Shown here: piece after piece, positions 43,255 through 53,743 of the stretch
Layout of the letters: each line of letters starts with the position of its first letter
Position numbering within the stretch: position 1 is the stretch's first letter
Origin: Tridacna crocea
Lineage: Eukaryota > Mollusca > Bivalvia > Cardiida > Cardiidae
NCBI GenBank assembly: GCA_943736015.1
Contig: OX031062.1
Span: 29,547,462-29,611,461, forward strand
Direction of reading: 5' to 3'
Length of the DNA stretch: 64,000 bases
The notes under the pieces: generated by a model
What the model was told of the DNA's origin: nothing
What the model saw: the letters and a program-made list of their open reading frames with translations, nothing else
Databases searched by the model: none
Position numbers and translations under genes: made by a program

Positions 43255-43375
43255 ATTGTTTCCCTTTAATCACAAGTTTTAAGACCCTGAGAAAGAATGT
43301 TTTTGAAAGCACTGTGGGAAAAGGAGAAAATACTAGAAACCAGCATTTACTCATTTTCACACAAAATCTAAAAGT
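43255..43375 (+). repeat. h1 remnant
   Basis: Left half and core (GTGGGAAAAGGAGAAAATAC, CCAGCATTTACTC) without right flank, beginning right after the Helitron-like unit. Confidence 0.55.
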
Positions 43376-43484
43376 TCATCAAGACTGCAGTATGGATTTA
43401 GAAATAATTTCAGAGGAATGATCTTTATAAGTTGGGTGACTGTTCACCAGATTTGTGTCTAAGGAATATCAGTCAGTTGACCCT

Positions 43485-44003
43485 TTACCGTCTTAACGAG
43501 TCTTGGCCAATCGAGCCGATTTCTAGATTCCCAAGATACACTCCTTACTGGATGCTGGTTATTATCCCCCTTTACATCATATTTCTGGTAGCCAATGAAA
43601 TATCGTTTTACAAACCGCCTACGAATACAATAATTCAACATGAATCAATAATCACAAATATACTTCAACATTCCATCGTAAGGTGCTGGAATATGGCCTA
43701 AAACCTCCGATAATTGATTGATCACACTGAAACTTTCTGTAAATATTGTTCATCTATGTTTATTTGGTAAGAAATCATTGCTATACTTGTGCACATCTAC
43801 AGAGTTATCCATGTTTACCTTCTATTTTTTTCGAAACGTTGCGACCTTGTTCCATTTTTATCAAAAATGAAATGCTACAAGCAATTTGATTCATGCAGTT
43901 AGAGCTGGCTACAACCAATGAAAATACATACCACGGGAATGTAAAAATCAAGCCTGACCCGCAAAGGGTAGAGTAGCGTAGTGAATTGTCACCCTTGGCT
44001 CGC
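43485..44003 (-). pseudogene. Decayed copy of the zinc-finger-like exon
   Basis: On the minus strand this repeats the layout of 52002-52508: upstream CATCTTCGCGAGCCAAGGGT, then an ATG at 43812-43810 starting MDNSVDV. The zinc ligands are lost (the C-T-I-C motif reads HKYSN-like) and a stop follows within about 20 codons. Downstream similarity continues through GGGGGATAATAAC. Confidence 0.7.
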
Positions 44004-44005
44004 GA

Positions 44006-44128
44006 AGATGACCCTTTACCAAATAATCTCTAGTTTTAACGACCCTAAGAAGAAGGTCTATTGAAAATATTTTGGGAAAAGGAGAAAATGGTGATAGCCA
44101 TTTGGGAAGCCATGTCGGAAAGAGTTAA
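44006..44128 (+). repeat. Short h1 derivative
   Basis: Left half up to GGAGAAAATGG, then ends at TTAA 44125. Right flank missing. Confidence 0.65.
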
Positions 44129-44654
44129 ACATAAATCCATAGTGAAGGTTCAGATTTCTGTGATATTGAAGCACTTTGGTGTCCAACTTGGTACTGGCCT
44201 CAATTTTATCAAGAATGCTGGAGAAAAATAACTTTATAGAACAGTTTTCATTGTACCAGAAATAACTCTTTTATTCATATCATTAGTATAATGTGGTAGG
44301 TTGAATACAACTTGTGTCCTCTTCAAACTGGCTGTCCAATAGTGTTCCCTAAAATAGCCTGTAGAAAGAGATGTAGGTCTGTAACAGTAGTGAGGTTAAA
44401 TCATTTAGTCAGGCAAGAGATTCATTATAACATTTTTCAATGAAAAAGAATATTTCAATTTCAAGTTTGAATATTGAAAGTTAATGAGCCATTCGGAATG
44501 ATGTCCCAGTCAGAGTTGACATGAGTGATACAGTCAACGTTCTCTTCTAATGGCCTTACTGTCCATACAAGTTGACCTATCACCTTCTAGAACAAAATAT
44601 AGGAATGTCCGAATTCAAAGTTTTTGCAAGTGTGATGCAGAGAAATGAACCTCA
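44129..44654. other. No gene or repeat recognised
   Basis: About 525 bases of A/T-rich DNA without convincing exons. Confidence 0.4.
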
Positions 44655-44870
44655 CTTACAAAATGACCTGGGTCATTATTCTACATAGAGAAATTACCCC
44701 AGAAGTCATTTCTATACGTAGAATAATGACATGGATCATTCCTCTACATAGAGAAATGACCCATGGGTCATCCCCCCCCACCCCCTCTACGTAAAAATAT
44801 GACCCATGGGTAATTCCTTTACATAAAGATATGACCCATGGGTCATTTTGTATGGGAGGGTAATTTCTCT
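44655..44870. repeat. Short tandem array of GACCCATGGGTCAT-type units
   Basis: AAATGACCTGGGTCATTATT, ATGACATGGATCATTCC, ATGACCCATGGGTCATCC, ATGACCCATGGGTAATTCC and ATGACCCATGGGTCATTTT recur every 40-60 bases, linked by CTACATAGAGAA-like spacers. Each unit is itself a small palindrome. Confidence 0.75.
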
Positions 44871-45715
44871 GCATTACACAGGCAACAAATTTGATGCAGC
44901 TCAGGTGATGGATTCTATATCTAGAAGAGGTAGAAAATATTGGGGAGAAAGAAAAAAATGAAAGCAAACAGCACTTTTTCTCCTTTTCCTATGTTTTCAA
45001 AGGTAATGCTGCCCTTTGGGTTGTCACAACACGGGACTGTTACTATTTTAAAGCTTGAAAATATACCCACCTGTAACACTTACTTCTAGCAATGCTTTGG
45101 TAAAAGAGAGTTTAATGCGTTAGACACAGTTCAGTCTGTGCAGGCCGACCCGAGTTACTACTTTTTGCAGAATGCTTTAAACCCTCTTTTCACAGAGTGT
45201 GGCTTCTCATATGTCTTTTAATGAGGCAATCTGCATACATGCTTGTGTATGACGGTACAATGGTTTAGAAAAGCATAAATTTAAAACTTAGGACTATCTG
45301 GTTAAGAACGTTTTGCAGATGGTGTAGATCAAGAACAGACTGCACAATTATTAGATCTATACTTTCCCATGTGGAGATATTTTTTTCCACCTTTAAAATA
45401 CCTTTGCAATAGCAGCATGAGGGTTTTTGCTGTTGGCTTTGAAGTTTCATTTGACCAATTTAGGAGGACAAATGTCAAGCAGGTTTTCCTCCCCCAGTAT
45501 TCTTTCCCTCCTTCAGATATCACAAAGTGTATATTTTATGAGTTTTTATGTAAATTTATTGTGAGGTGTCCACCAGGCTCTGACTTTTATTGCCTTTAAT
45601 AGGTGGTTTCAGTAACTTGTTAAAGTCATATAGGTGGATTAGAATTAAAAACCATCTTTATAACCTTGGTACTTTTTTTTCTTTCAAATACTTTGTTTCA
45701 TTGTATTACCAAGGT
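44871..45715. other. h1 trace, then single-copy DNA
   Basis: 44930-45000 keeps weak h1 arms. A half dyad (GTAGATCAAGAACAGACTG) is at 45321. Open frames at 45369-45599 lack splice support. Confidence 0.4.
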
Positions 45716-45921
45716 TTAACTCTTTGCCAAATGAAAAAAAAATCAGACTTTTTCAAAATGAAAGCATTTGCAGACATCAAAATAAAAGTTACTGAAAATT
45801 TGAAATTTGTATTGAAGAGGAGAGAAAACATTGTGGGAAAAGCATTTTCTTTTCCCACAATGTTTTCAAAAGACTTCTTTCTCAAGGTTGTCAAAAGTCA
45901 GAATTGTGTGGTAAAAGGTTA
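45716..45921 (-). repeat. h1 element with symmetrical core loss
   Basis: TTAA at 45716. The arms CATTGTGGGAAAAG and CTTTTCCCACAATG are joined through only CATTTT, giving a shorter hairpin. Confidence 0.85.
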
Positions 45922-45924
45922 CCG

Positions 45925-46262
45925 GTAACTCTTCACAACACAATCACGGGTTTAAAAGACCCTGAAAAAGGAAGGCATTCATTTTTGAGAACCTAGCAAA
46001 AAAGGAGAAAATGTTTGTATTTTTTAATAAGCATTTTCTGAAAGAGCATAAAACATTAAAGGAAAAGGACAAAATGCTGATTCTCAAAGAGCATAAAATA
46101 TTGAAGGAAAAGAAGAAAATGCTGGTTATCAGCATTTTCTTCTTTTCCAACAATGTTTTCTGCTCTTTCAGACAATAATACTATCATTTGAACCCTATTC
46201 AAATGATAATCTGAAAATGCATTAAATTTGGACTAGTCTAAATTTTACCATGTGGTACATGA
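45925..46262 (+). repeat. h1 element with repeated arm fragments
   Basis: Flanks of h1, but AAAGAGCATAAAA and ATGCTGATTCTC pieces are repeated before the final core GCTGGTTATCAGC. This suggests local template-switch duplications. Confidence 0.65.
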
Positions 46263-46611
46263 TTACGGTATGTCGCTATGTCCTCCATATCAGTTACTTA
46301 TTTGGAGAGTGGAGATTAAAATCACCCAACATAAAACATGCAGTCTGATCTTTGGTCTATGACAGCTGTCATTTCGTGAGAGAGTTTGACAAAAAAAAAA
46401 CCTTTAAATTGAAAAGTGAAGGATTTTTTTTTTTTGACCAACTGAAAATGTCAGTTTTATTGTCATTTTTATGGCCCACAGATAAAATTTTTATGCTTAA
46501 CAATTAACATATAAAAGGTAGATAACTGAGTTTCAAGAAAAATGATTAGTCAGCTTCAAGAAAGAGGATTAGTCAGCTTACAGAAGCTATCATACACCAC
46601 AAGGTCTGTAA
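46263..46611. other. No gene recognised
   Basis: Single-copy DNA with a half GTCTGATCTTTGGTCTA dyad near 46341 and a run of T at 46423. Confidence 0.4.
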
Positions 46612-47075
46612 CTTGTTACCAAACAACATCATTTTAGACTAGTCCAAATTGGAAGCATTTGCAGACGACAAAATGAATAATATTGTCTTAAAAATTTAAA
46701 TTTCTTTTGGGAAGGGAAAAAAAACATTGCAGGAAAAGGAGAGAATGCTGGTTTCCAGCATTAAAAATTTTTCTTCTTTTCCCACAACGTTTTTAGCCCT
46801 TTACTCCATAGATACTCGTTTCTACGCATTGCTTGTAGGAGCCGTTTGAAAACATTGTGACAAAAGGTGAAATTGCTCGTGACGAGCAATTTCACCTTTT
46901 GTCACAATGTTTTCTATGCTATCAAAAGGTGTCATATACACATAAGAAACGGCTTCATCCTTGCTGTTATTTAGGGTCAATTAGAGATACCATAGAAATG
47001 CCTTATGGGGTAAAGGGTTAAAAGACTTATTTCACAGGGGTGTTAAAAGTCCTGATGTTTTTAGTTTACCAAACA
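46612..47075 (-). repeat. h1 element split by an h3 element
   Basis: The h1 sequence stops at CCCACAACGTTTT (46794) and resumes at AAGACTTATTTCACAGGGG after 47021. Confidence 0.8.
46793..47021 (+). repeat. h3 element inside an h1 copy
   Basis: Full h3 copy, core ATTGCTCGTGACGAGCAAT. Left site TTAG (mutated), right TTAA 47018. Compared with the h3 copy at 2074 the stem differs by a paired C-G for T-A change. Confidence 0.88.
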
Positions 47076-47264
47076 ACATAATTTTAGACTAGTCCAAATT
47101 GGAAACATTTGCAGACAACAAAATGAACCTGTCTCAAATTTGAAATTTCTTTTTGGAAGGGAAGAAAATATTGGTTACCAGCATATTCTCCTTTTCCCAC
47201 AATGTTTTCAGAAAGCTTCCTTATCAAGGTGGTGAAAACCATGGATTGTTTGGGAAAGACTTAA
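47066..47264 (-). repeat. h1 element, core partly deleted
   Basis: The left arm goes from AAAATATT straight to GGTTACCAGCATATTC. Ends at TTAA 47261. Confidence 0.75.
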
Positions 47265-47520
47265 TTAACCCTTTACCAGGGGACAAAATTTTAGCCCTGG
47301 CCGAATTGAAAGCACTTGCAGACAACAAAATAAACGTAACTCAAAAATTGAAATTTGTTTCTAGCAAGGTAGAAAACATTGTGGGAGAAGAAGAAAAACA
47401 TTGTGGGAGAAGAAGAAAATGGTGGTTACCAGCATTTTCTACTTTTCCCATAATGTTTACAAAAGGCTTCTTTCTCACGGTTGTCAAAAGTCGTCATTGT
47501 CTGGTTATGGGTTTTAATTA
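47265..47520 (-). repeat. h1 element with duplicated arm segment
   Basis: TTAA at 47265. AACATTGTGGGAGAAGAAG occurs twice in tandem in the left arm. The right end is worn. Confidence 0.75.
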
Positions 47521-47562
47521 ATGTACTTGGTTAACCAGGATCAGACAACCCTAAACATACAG

Positions 47563-47641
47563 CAATATCTACCTGGCACAGTATGCTGAAAGTTACGGTG
47601 CCATAGCTATGGAACTAATAAAGCCTGACAGTTTGAGCTAG
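47563..47641 (+). CDS. Candidate terminal exon, unknown gene
   Basis: After CTAAACATACAG, one base plus 25 codons read NIYLAQYAESYGAIAMELIK then PDSLS to TAG. No repeat covers it. The short length and weak pyrimidine tract keep confidence low. Confidence 0.35.
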
Positions 47642-47680
47642 ATATTGTCATAAAAAGCATTTTTAAATTCTGATCTTTTT

Positions 47681-47918
47681 TTAACCCTGTACAACACAAT
47701 CTCAAGTTTTAACGACCTTGATAATGAGCAGTTTTGTAATCACTCTGAGATAAAAGAGAAAATACTAGTGGCTAGCATTTTTTCCCTTTTTCTTTGTATC
47801 TATTGTTTTCTGCTCTTGCAGACTCATATTCAATATTCTTTATCACTTTTTGTTTGCTGCCTGCATTCATGTTCAATAAAGACTAGTTAAATATTTTCTT
47901 GTTTGGTAAAAATTTAGT
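47681..47918 (+). repeat. Old h1 element
   Basis: TTAA at 47681. Core ATACTAGTGGCTAGCAT, weak arms. Confidence 0.6.
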
Positions 47919-47954
47919 TTTTTCCATCTTTCTCACCTTAAATTTTCTAACTTT

Positions 47955-48178
47955 TTAACTGACCAAACAATCCCTTGTTTCAATGACTCTGAAGAAGAAG
48001 GCTCTTAAAAATATTTGTTGGAAAAGGAGAAAATACTGCTGATTACGAGCATTTTCTCTTTTTCTCACAGTGCTTTCTGCCCTACCTAATCATTTATGCA
48101 TATTTAACAGGTAATTTGTTTTCTGCAAATGTTTTCAGCAGTGATAAGTCGAAAATTTTATTGTCTGGGAAAGAGTTA
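47955..48178 (+). repeat. h1 element
   Basis: TTAA at 47955. Core ATACTGCTGATTACGAGCAT, arms GGAAAAGGAG and TTTTTCTCACAG. Confidence 0.7.
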
Positions 48179-48298
48179 CTTACCTTAGCTCAGGTGCCTT
48201 TTTTTCCCACACAACTCGGATTAGGGTCAGACTGATGTGCAATTTTATTTGTCAATATATACTTACATTTTTCCTGCCAAAGCATCTTTGAAATTGCA

Positions 48299-48515
48299 AA
48301 GACTTGCCCAAATTATTTAGATTGGTCCAAATTTAAAGCGCTTGTGGATGATAAACATTAATTTAAGAATTGAAATTTGTTTCCAGCATGGTAGAAAACA
48401 ATATGGGAAAAGGAGAAAATGCTGGTTATCAGCGTTTTCTCCTTTTCCCACATTGATTTCAAAAGGCTTCTATTTCAGGGTCGTGAAAACCAGGGATTGT
48501 TTGCTAAAGAGTTAA
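48299..48515 (-). repeat. h1 element
   Basis: Core GCTGGTTATCAGCG with good arms. Left end lost, right TTAA 48512. Confidence 0.8.
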
Positions 48516-49029
48516 AATTCGTTGTCTGCGCATGTCATATTCTTCAAAGATTCGACTGTCTTATATGACGCATCACTAGCCCGGAAAGCGGGCTGATTGT
48601 AATATTAGGCTAGAAAGTAGTAATGTAGAAAATAGCTTTTATCAATACATTTGAGGAGAAATGAGACCTGCTTTAGCTACAGATTTCTCAAGACTGCTGA
48701 TCATAGCTGAGTGAATTGCATGAGGTAGCGTTTTATTGAGTAAACGTTTATTTTAGTTTGAAATTCAAAATAATGGTTGTCGCATAGGAAAGTGGTTCGG
48801 TTCTGTACCCGGGATGCCCAAAATAGATAGATGAGTATTTATAGAATGCCATCTAGCGGGAGATAATGGTTAAAATTCTGTTGGCACTGAAGGTTGGTTC
48901 CCTGAATTTAGCAACCAAAGGGTTAATATGTTTGCCCTGATAACAGTTTACCTTATATAGAAGCAAGGTGCAGTTAGTCATCATACCTTATTTGGGAATT
49001 TTTTGATACTGTCAGACTTCCAGCTAGCT
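48516..49029. repeat. Dispersed repeat within single-copy DNA
   Basis: 48698-48870 matches 20262-20450 (CTGAGTGAATTGCATGAGG, GGTTCGGTTCTGTACCC, GGGAGATAATGG). No gene seen. Confidence 0.5.
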
Positions 49030-49190
49030 TTAACTCTTTACCACACCATCTGAAGTTTTAGCAGCTCATAAGAAAATGGCTTTTGAGAAACATTGTAGGA
49101 AAAGGAGACAATGGTGGTAACCATTATACTACCCTGTCAAAGACAAATTGTTATTAGGGTAATATTGAATTTGTCATCTCTACCGGTGTT
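49030..49190 (+). repeat. h1 element, palindrome reduced
   Basis: TTAA at 49030. AAAAGGAGACAATGGTGGTAACCATT has a much shortened second arm. Confidence 0.65.
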
Positions 49191-49519
49191 TGGCTTTGTT
49201 GTTTGGCACAGTTATTTCCATGGTTTTTAAGCTGAACTTATCAAATATTCTGGCAATGAACCAGACTCAAGGTTGTGAAATAACTGACATTCTGTGCAAA
49301 TCAAAGATCAGAATGTATTTGTGCTCTTTGTGGTCATTCTCACTCCACATTGTCTGCAAAAGCAATTTAGTTTTTTTGTGCCCAATCCGCGAAGGGTTCA
49401 AAATGTCAGCAGGTTCAGGAATGAAGAGAATTATGATGATCCAGATTGAGGTTTTAGATACAAAACAAAGTACATGTAGTCATGTTTTTATTTCCTGCTT
49501 TCTCATGGGGTAACTTTTG
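49191..49519 (+). other. Possible coding sequence, frame undecided
   Basis: A frame ending at 49449 reads FFVPNPRRVQNVSRFRNEEN then YDDPD and stop. A longer frame through the same DNA also exists. No clear acceptor was found, so it is not called as a CDS. Confidence 0.25.
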
Positions 49520-49722
49520 TAAACCTGTATAAGACAATTACATGTTTTTTAACAAACCTTAAAGGTAGAAGACTTTTGAAAACAATGCTGGAAAAGTGGA
49601 AGTTAGCAGCATTTTCTCCTTTTGCAAAACATTTTCTGTTCTTGAGAGACAAATTCCTTTGTTCGAGTTGCATGTAATGAGTCATCTTCAACCAGTAAAT
49701 AAAAATTGTGTAAAGAGATAAG
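49520..49722 (+). repeat. Degenerate h1 element
   Basis: GCAGCATTTTCTCCTTTTGC arm and GTAGAAGACTTTTGAAAAC flank survive. Confidence 0.55.
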
Positions 49723-50382
49723 TGAAAGAATGACAATTGGTGAATGTTGGCTTACTTATAACCAAAGCATTGAAAAAGCTGAAGTGGTATTTATCAAGGA
49801 TGCCATTGTGTGGAATTATTAATTTGAAAAAAGATATTTTTCAAATATTAGCTTGAAAGTTAGCCTACTAAGCAAATGAATACTTGTTAGGATTATTTGT
49901 GTATTAGTGTTCTTTCTTTTATCATGAGGAGGAGTCACGAGTTATATCCCTTGACAACAGAATGCATGATGGGTAGAAAGAGAAACCATGTAGATGTACT
50001 GAAAAGAATTAAGTCTGTACCTGAAAATTATGATTTTGAAATGTATTTTGGCTGTTATCATTATTATTATATTCCCAACATTACAATCAATTATTTCAAT
50101 TGGTTAGTATTCATGCCCTGTCAAATGGAGTAGTAGTAGTTCATGGTATGAAAAAGCCTTGGATGAACTGGTTTTGGAAAGAAAAAGCTCAGGATCAGTA
50201 GACAAATTTTGTATCATTGTGCCAATAGAAGGCTTGGATACCTGGGAGTTGATGTCAAAGATTGTTTATTGGCCAACACATTCGTTGCTAGTGCTGGTGC
50301 AGTTCCCAGGAAGCAAATTCGAGAGAGTTTAGTACAAGTTGTTAGAGCATAATTTTTCTCAATTGATGTAAAATAGATACAT
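49723..50382 (+). other. Probable exon-bearing DNA, frame unresolved
   Basis: Three overlapping frames look protein-like: 49925-50133 (GRKRNHVDVLKRIKSVPENY..), 50114-50207 (NGVVVVHGMKKPWMNWFWKE..) and about 50170-50352 (RRLGYLGVDVKDCLLANTFV..). They cannot all be coding. Homology search would settle the frame. Confidence 0.3.
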
Positions 50383-50611
50383 TTAACTCTTTACAAGACG
50401 TCGAAATTGTAGCCCTATCCAAATTGAAAGCATTTGCAACCGACAGCTTCACTGTTGCTCAAATGGTGCAGTTGTTTATTGATAGGGTAGAAAACAATGT
50501 GGGAAAAGGAGAAAGTGCTGGTAACCAGCATTTTCTCCTTTTCCCGAAATGTTTTCCAAAGGCTTCTTTCCTAAGGTCATCAAAAGTCGTCATTGTGTAG
50601 TAACAGGTTAC
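50383..50611 (-). repeat. h1 element
   Basis: TTAA at 50383. Core GCTGGTAACCAGC, right arm CCTTTTCCCGAAATG. Confidence 0.88.
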
Positions 50612-51106
50612 ACTAATAGAAATCATTTATCAGAGGATCACCTGAATTAACAGGATTGTTTAGTAAAGGGTACAAACATACTATTTGTCTTACTTTTCTT
50701 TCTGAAAATGTCCATTCATGTTGTCATCTTGGTCAATAAAAGTTGCGACTTTCTTTCTTTGCTACAGTGTAAAAAGTAATTGGTTCATTGGCACTAATTA
50801 TTCAAATCAGGTTTGTAAACATGGGAAATACTTCTGAGATATATGTTAATATTTGCATTTCCACTTTCACCATTTGATCTTTTTTTACTGATCTTAAGCC
50901 TGAATAACTCTTCTTATTATGGATGGTAACAAAAGCTTTTGTGGATAGTGTAGATCAAGATCAGACTGTTCAGAATGTGCAGTCTGATCTCTGATATACA
51001 CTGTCCACTGGTTTATTGTAGATTAAGGAGTTGTTTCACCTTGCAGTGGAACTATATTTATAGCCAATGGAAAAAAGTAAATCATTTACTTGGTCAGTGA
51101 AAGAGT
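50612..51106. other. Single-copy DNA with a clear dyad
   Basis: 50941-51008: GATAGTGTAGATCAAGATCA is mirrored by TGATCTCTGATATACACTGTC. Best example of the short dyad family. No gene seen. Confidence 0.55.
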
Positions 51107-51336
51107 GAACTTTTTATATACAATCTTGATTTTTAATGGCCCTGAAGGAGAAAGCTTTTAAAACATTGTGGTAAAAGGAAAAAAATGCCGGTAACCAGCA
51201 TTACTCCCTTTTGCACGATCTTTTCTATCCTTCTGTTAACAAATTTCAATACTTCATTAGTCAGGTTTATTTTGTCATCTGCAAATGCTTTCATTATTAC
51301 ACAAGTATAGAATTTTGTCAGTTGGTAAAGACTTAT
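51107..51336 (+). repeat. h1 element, worn
   Basis: Core ATGCCGGTAACCAGCAT, left arm TTGTGGTAAAAGG. TTAA sites lost. Confidence 0.7.
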
Positions 51337-51448
51337 TTAAAGCCCCTCCACATTACTTCAGTTGCCTTGGATGACTTGTCAATGTAGATCAAAATCAGAC
51401 TGCTAAGAATGTGCACTGTTTGCTATACTGAGCAGGCCCGTAGGAACA

Positions 51449-51509
51449 GGGGGGGGGGGGGGCGCTAGGGGAGGATCAGCGCCGCCCCCCCCCCCCCCCC
51501 CCCCCCCCC
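51449..51509. repeat. G14 run facing a C25 run
   Basis: Fourteen G (51449-51462), then CGCTAGGGGAGGATCAGCG, then about 25 C (51485-51509). The runs can pair with each other. A further C-rich run is at 51597-51607. Such runs are error-prone, so lengths are approximate. Confidence 0.7.
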
Positions 51510-51616
51510 AGTAATTTTGAAAATCATAGTTACTAAAATATGAGTTTTTAGCGCAATGCAACTACCACACAAAAAATCTCAGTATTTCGAAGTTAGCCCC
51601 CCCCCCCACCCTGGCA

Positions 51617-51845
51617 TTAACTATTTACCACACAATCCTTAGTTTTGATGCCCTTGAAGAAAAAGCTCATTGAAAACATTGTGGGAAAAGGAGAAAATGC
51701 TGGTAACCAGCATTTTCTCCTTTTCCCGCAATGTTTTCTACCCTTCCCAAAACAAATTTCATTGTCTGAGCAATGTTTATTTTGTCATCTGCAAATGCTT
51801 TGAATTTGGACCAGCCTGAAATGTTGTTGTTTGGTAAAGGATTAA
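51617..51845 (+). repeat. h1 element, intact
   Basis: 229 bp, TTAA at 51617 and 51842, strong palindrome. Confidence 0.92.
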
Positions 51846-52001
51846 AGATGCATCCTCAAAGCTAGAGAGAAAAATGCTGTTAAAACTTGGAAGGGTGTAG
51901 AATAGCTCAGAATTGTATCATCTGTGTAAATATAGATTTATTGCGAAATATATTGTTATAGGGATAAAGACATTAAAGATGTTTGTTCTCACTTGAAAAC
52001 C

Positions 52002-52508
52002 CATCTTCGCAAGCCAAGGGTGACGATCCACTTCGCTACTCTACCCTTGGCGGATCATGCTTGATTTTTATATTCCCATTTTCATTGGTTGCAGCCAGCT
52101 CTAACTGCATGAATCAAATTGCTCGTAAACATTTCATCTTTGATAAAAATAGAACAAGGGTGCGACCTTTTGAATAAAAATAAAAGGTAAAGATGGCTAC
52201 CTCCGTGGATGTGTGCACGATATGCAATGAGTCATTACCAAAAAAACATAGACGAACAATATTTACAGAAAGTTTCAGTATGACCAATCAGTTATCAGAG
52301 GTTTTAGGCTATATCCCAGCACCTGAAGATGGAATGTCTAAGTACCTTTGTGGTTATTGCTTCATGATGAATTATTGTTTTCGTAAGCGTTTTGTGAAAC
52401 AGTATTTTATTGGCTATCAGAAATGAGATGTAAAGGGGGATAATAACAAACATTTAATAGGGAGCGTATTCCGGGAATAACAAAAATGGGCTCGATCTTG
52501 CGAAGATG
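52002..52508 (+). repeat. 507-bp duplicated unit carrying the zinc-finger-like exon
   Basis: Starts CATCTTCGCAAG (52002) and ends CTTGCGAAGATG (52508), a perfect 12-bp inverted pair. Inside the left end CCAAGGGT is inverted as ACCCTTGG. The decayed copy at 43485-44003 shares the left end but not a clear right end, so it may be a gene promoter duplication instead of a transposable unit. Confidence 0.5.
52193..52426 (+). CDS. Zinc-finger-like N-terminal exon (possible fragment)
   Basis: ATG at 52193 in the context GTAAAGATGG. It reads MATSVDVCTICNESLPKKHR, then RTIFTESFSMTNQLSEVLGY, IPAPEDGMSKYLCGYCF and a further 20 residues to TGA. The C-x2-C at residues 8-11 and C-x2-C at about 53-56, roughly 45 residues apart, resemble a ZAD-type or other treble-clef zinc domain at the start of larger proteins. 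A possible donor GTAAGC follows TTTTC near 52383, so this could be a first exon. No later exon was found. Confidence 0.5.
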   Translation: MATSVDVCTICNESLPKKHRRTIFTESFSMTNQLSEVLGYIPAPEDGMSKYLCGYCFMMNYCFRKRFVKQYFIGYQK

Positions 52509-53157
52509 TTGAAAACCAGAAACAACAACGGTGATTTCTTTGAGGGTATCCCAAAAATGAAATGTTATTTTCTATCTGTTGTAAGTATACAACCATCAGT
52601 GGCAATGTTTGGCATGAAGATGCAAGAATGATAATGGTTTCACAAAGAAAGATGAAATCATCACCAGGGTACAAAACTAGCTTAAAATAGGCATGGATGT
52701 ATCTTTAAGGTAGTTGATAATCAGATTAGTGGAACTGTAATAGGTTTTCAAATGGAACAGGAGGAAAAAAAATCAGGGGAAAGATGTTAATAGTTATGAA
52801 ACTATAAGTAGCAAGGTGCAAAGAAACAATGAATCTGTATTTAAAGCTTGAGTTGAGCATGGAGCAAGCAATCTTGATAGTAAAGGTAAAACTGTATGCT
52901 TATCTTTTGGAGGGCAAGGTGCATTCAGTTTCAGCAAGTAAACAGTTTGATTGTATAAGAATTCCTAGATTGGTTGTTCAAACTTAACAAATTGACTTTA
53001 GGAAATGAGTGACTGGCATACCTTTTCTTTGATAGGATTTTGATTTTCTGTGAACAACAATTAACAGTCTTGATCAACAAATATTGGCATTTGCCTAATG
53101 TATTGACACTCCAGAGTGTAGATAAGGTATAAAATGACCAATAGGGTAAACATAATG
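52509..53157. other. No gene or repeat recognised
   Basis: About 650 bases of single-copy A/T-rich DNA. Open frames here lack splice signals. Confidence 0.4.
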
Positions 53158-53555
53158 TTAATCCTTAACAACAGAATTCAGAACTTGTAATGTTCCTCTG
53201 AAAGAAGCCCTTTGAAAAAAATGAAGGAAAAGGAGAAAATACTGGTAATCAGTAATGTTTCTCTACCCTTTCCAAAACAAATTTCAATTTTTCAGTCACA
53301 TTTATTGTGTCGTTTGCAAATGCTTTAAAATTTGACCAGTCTAAAATTTAGTAGCTTGGTAAGAGTTAACCCTCAACCATTATAATCCCATGTTTTCACA
53401 ACTACGTGGGACAAGCTTTTATCAAACATTGTGGGAAAAGGTAACCGGCAACTCCCCTATTCCTGCTGTTTCCAACACCTTCAGGTAACATTTCAATTTT
53501 TAAGCCGTATGTCTACAAAGTCATTCAGTGCTTTCAATATAGACAAATTCAAAAC
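53158..53555 (+). repeat. Two h1 elements sharing a TTAA, both damaged
   Basis: 53158-53369 lacks most of its right arm. The next copy starts at the shared TTAA (53366), with AACATTGTGGGAAAAGGTAA, and its palindrome is gone. Confidence 0.7.
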
Positions 53556-53616
53556 TTTTGATGACCAGAACAATAAAGAATAACATAAAGGATAAGCAAT
53601 TCAAGGCAAGAAACTT

Positions 53617-53622
53617 TTTATT
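53617..53622 (-). promoter_or_regulatory. Poly(A) signal AATAAA
   Basis: Canonical hexamer at the expected distance beyond the stop codon of the exon at 53744-53870. Confidence 0.5.
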
Positions 53623-53743
53623 TTCCATTGGATAGCATAATGATAAAAGGAGCAATTTTTTTGTTACAAGCAGTGCCTATTTTTCTTGAAAAAGCTTCGT
53701 TGCATGGTCAAAAAGAATGGCACTGGTAAAATGATGGATCACA

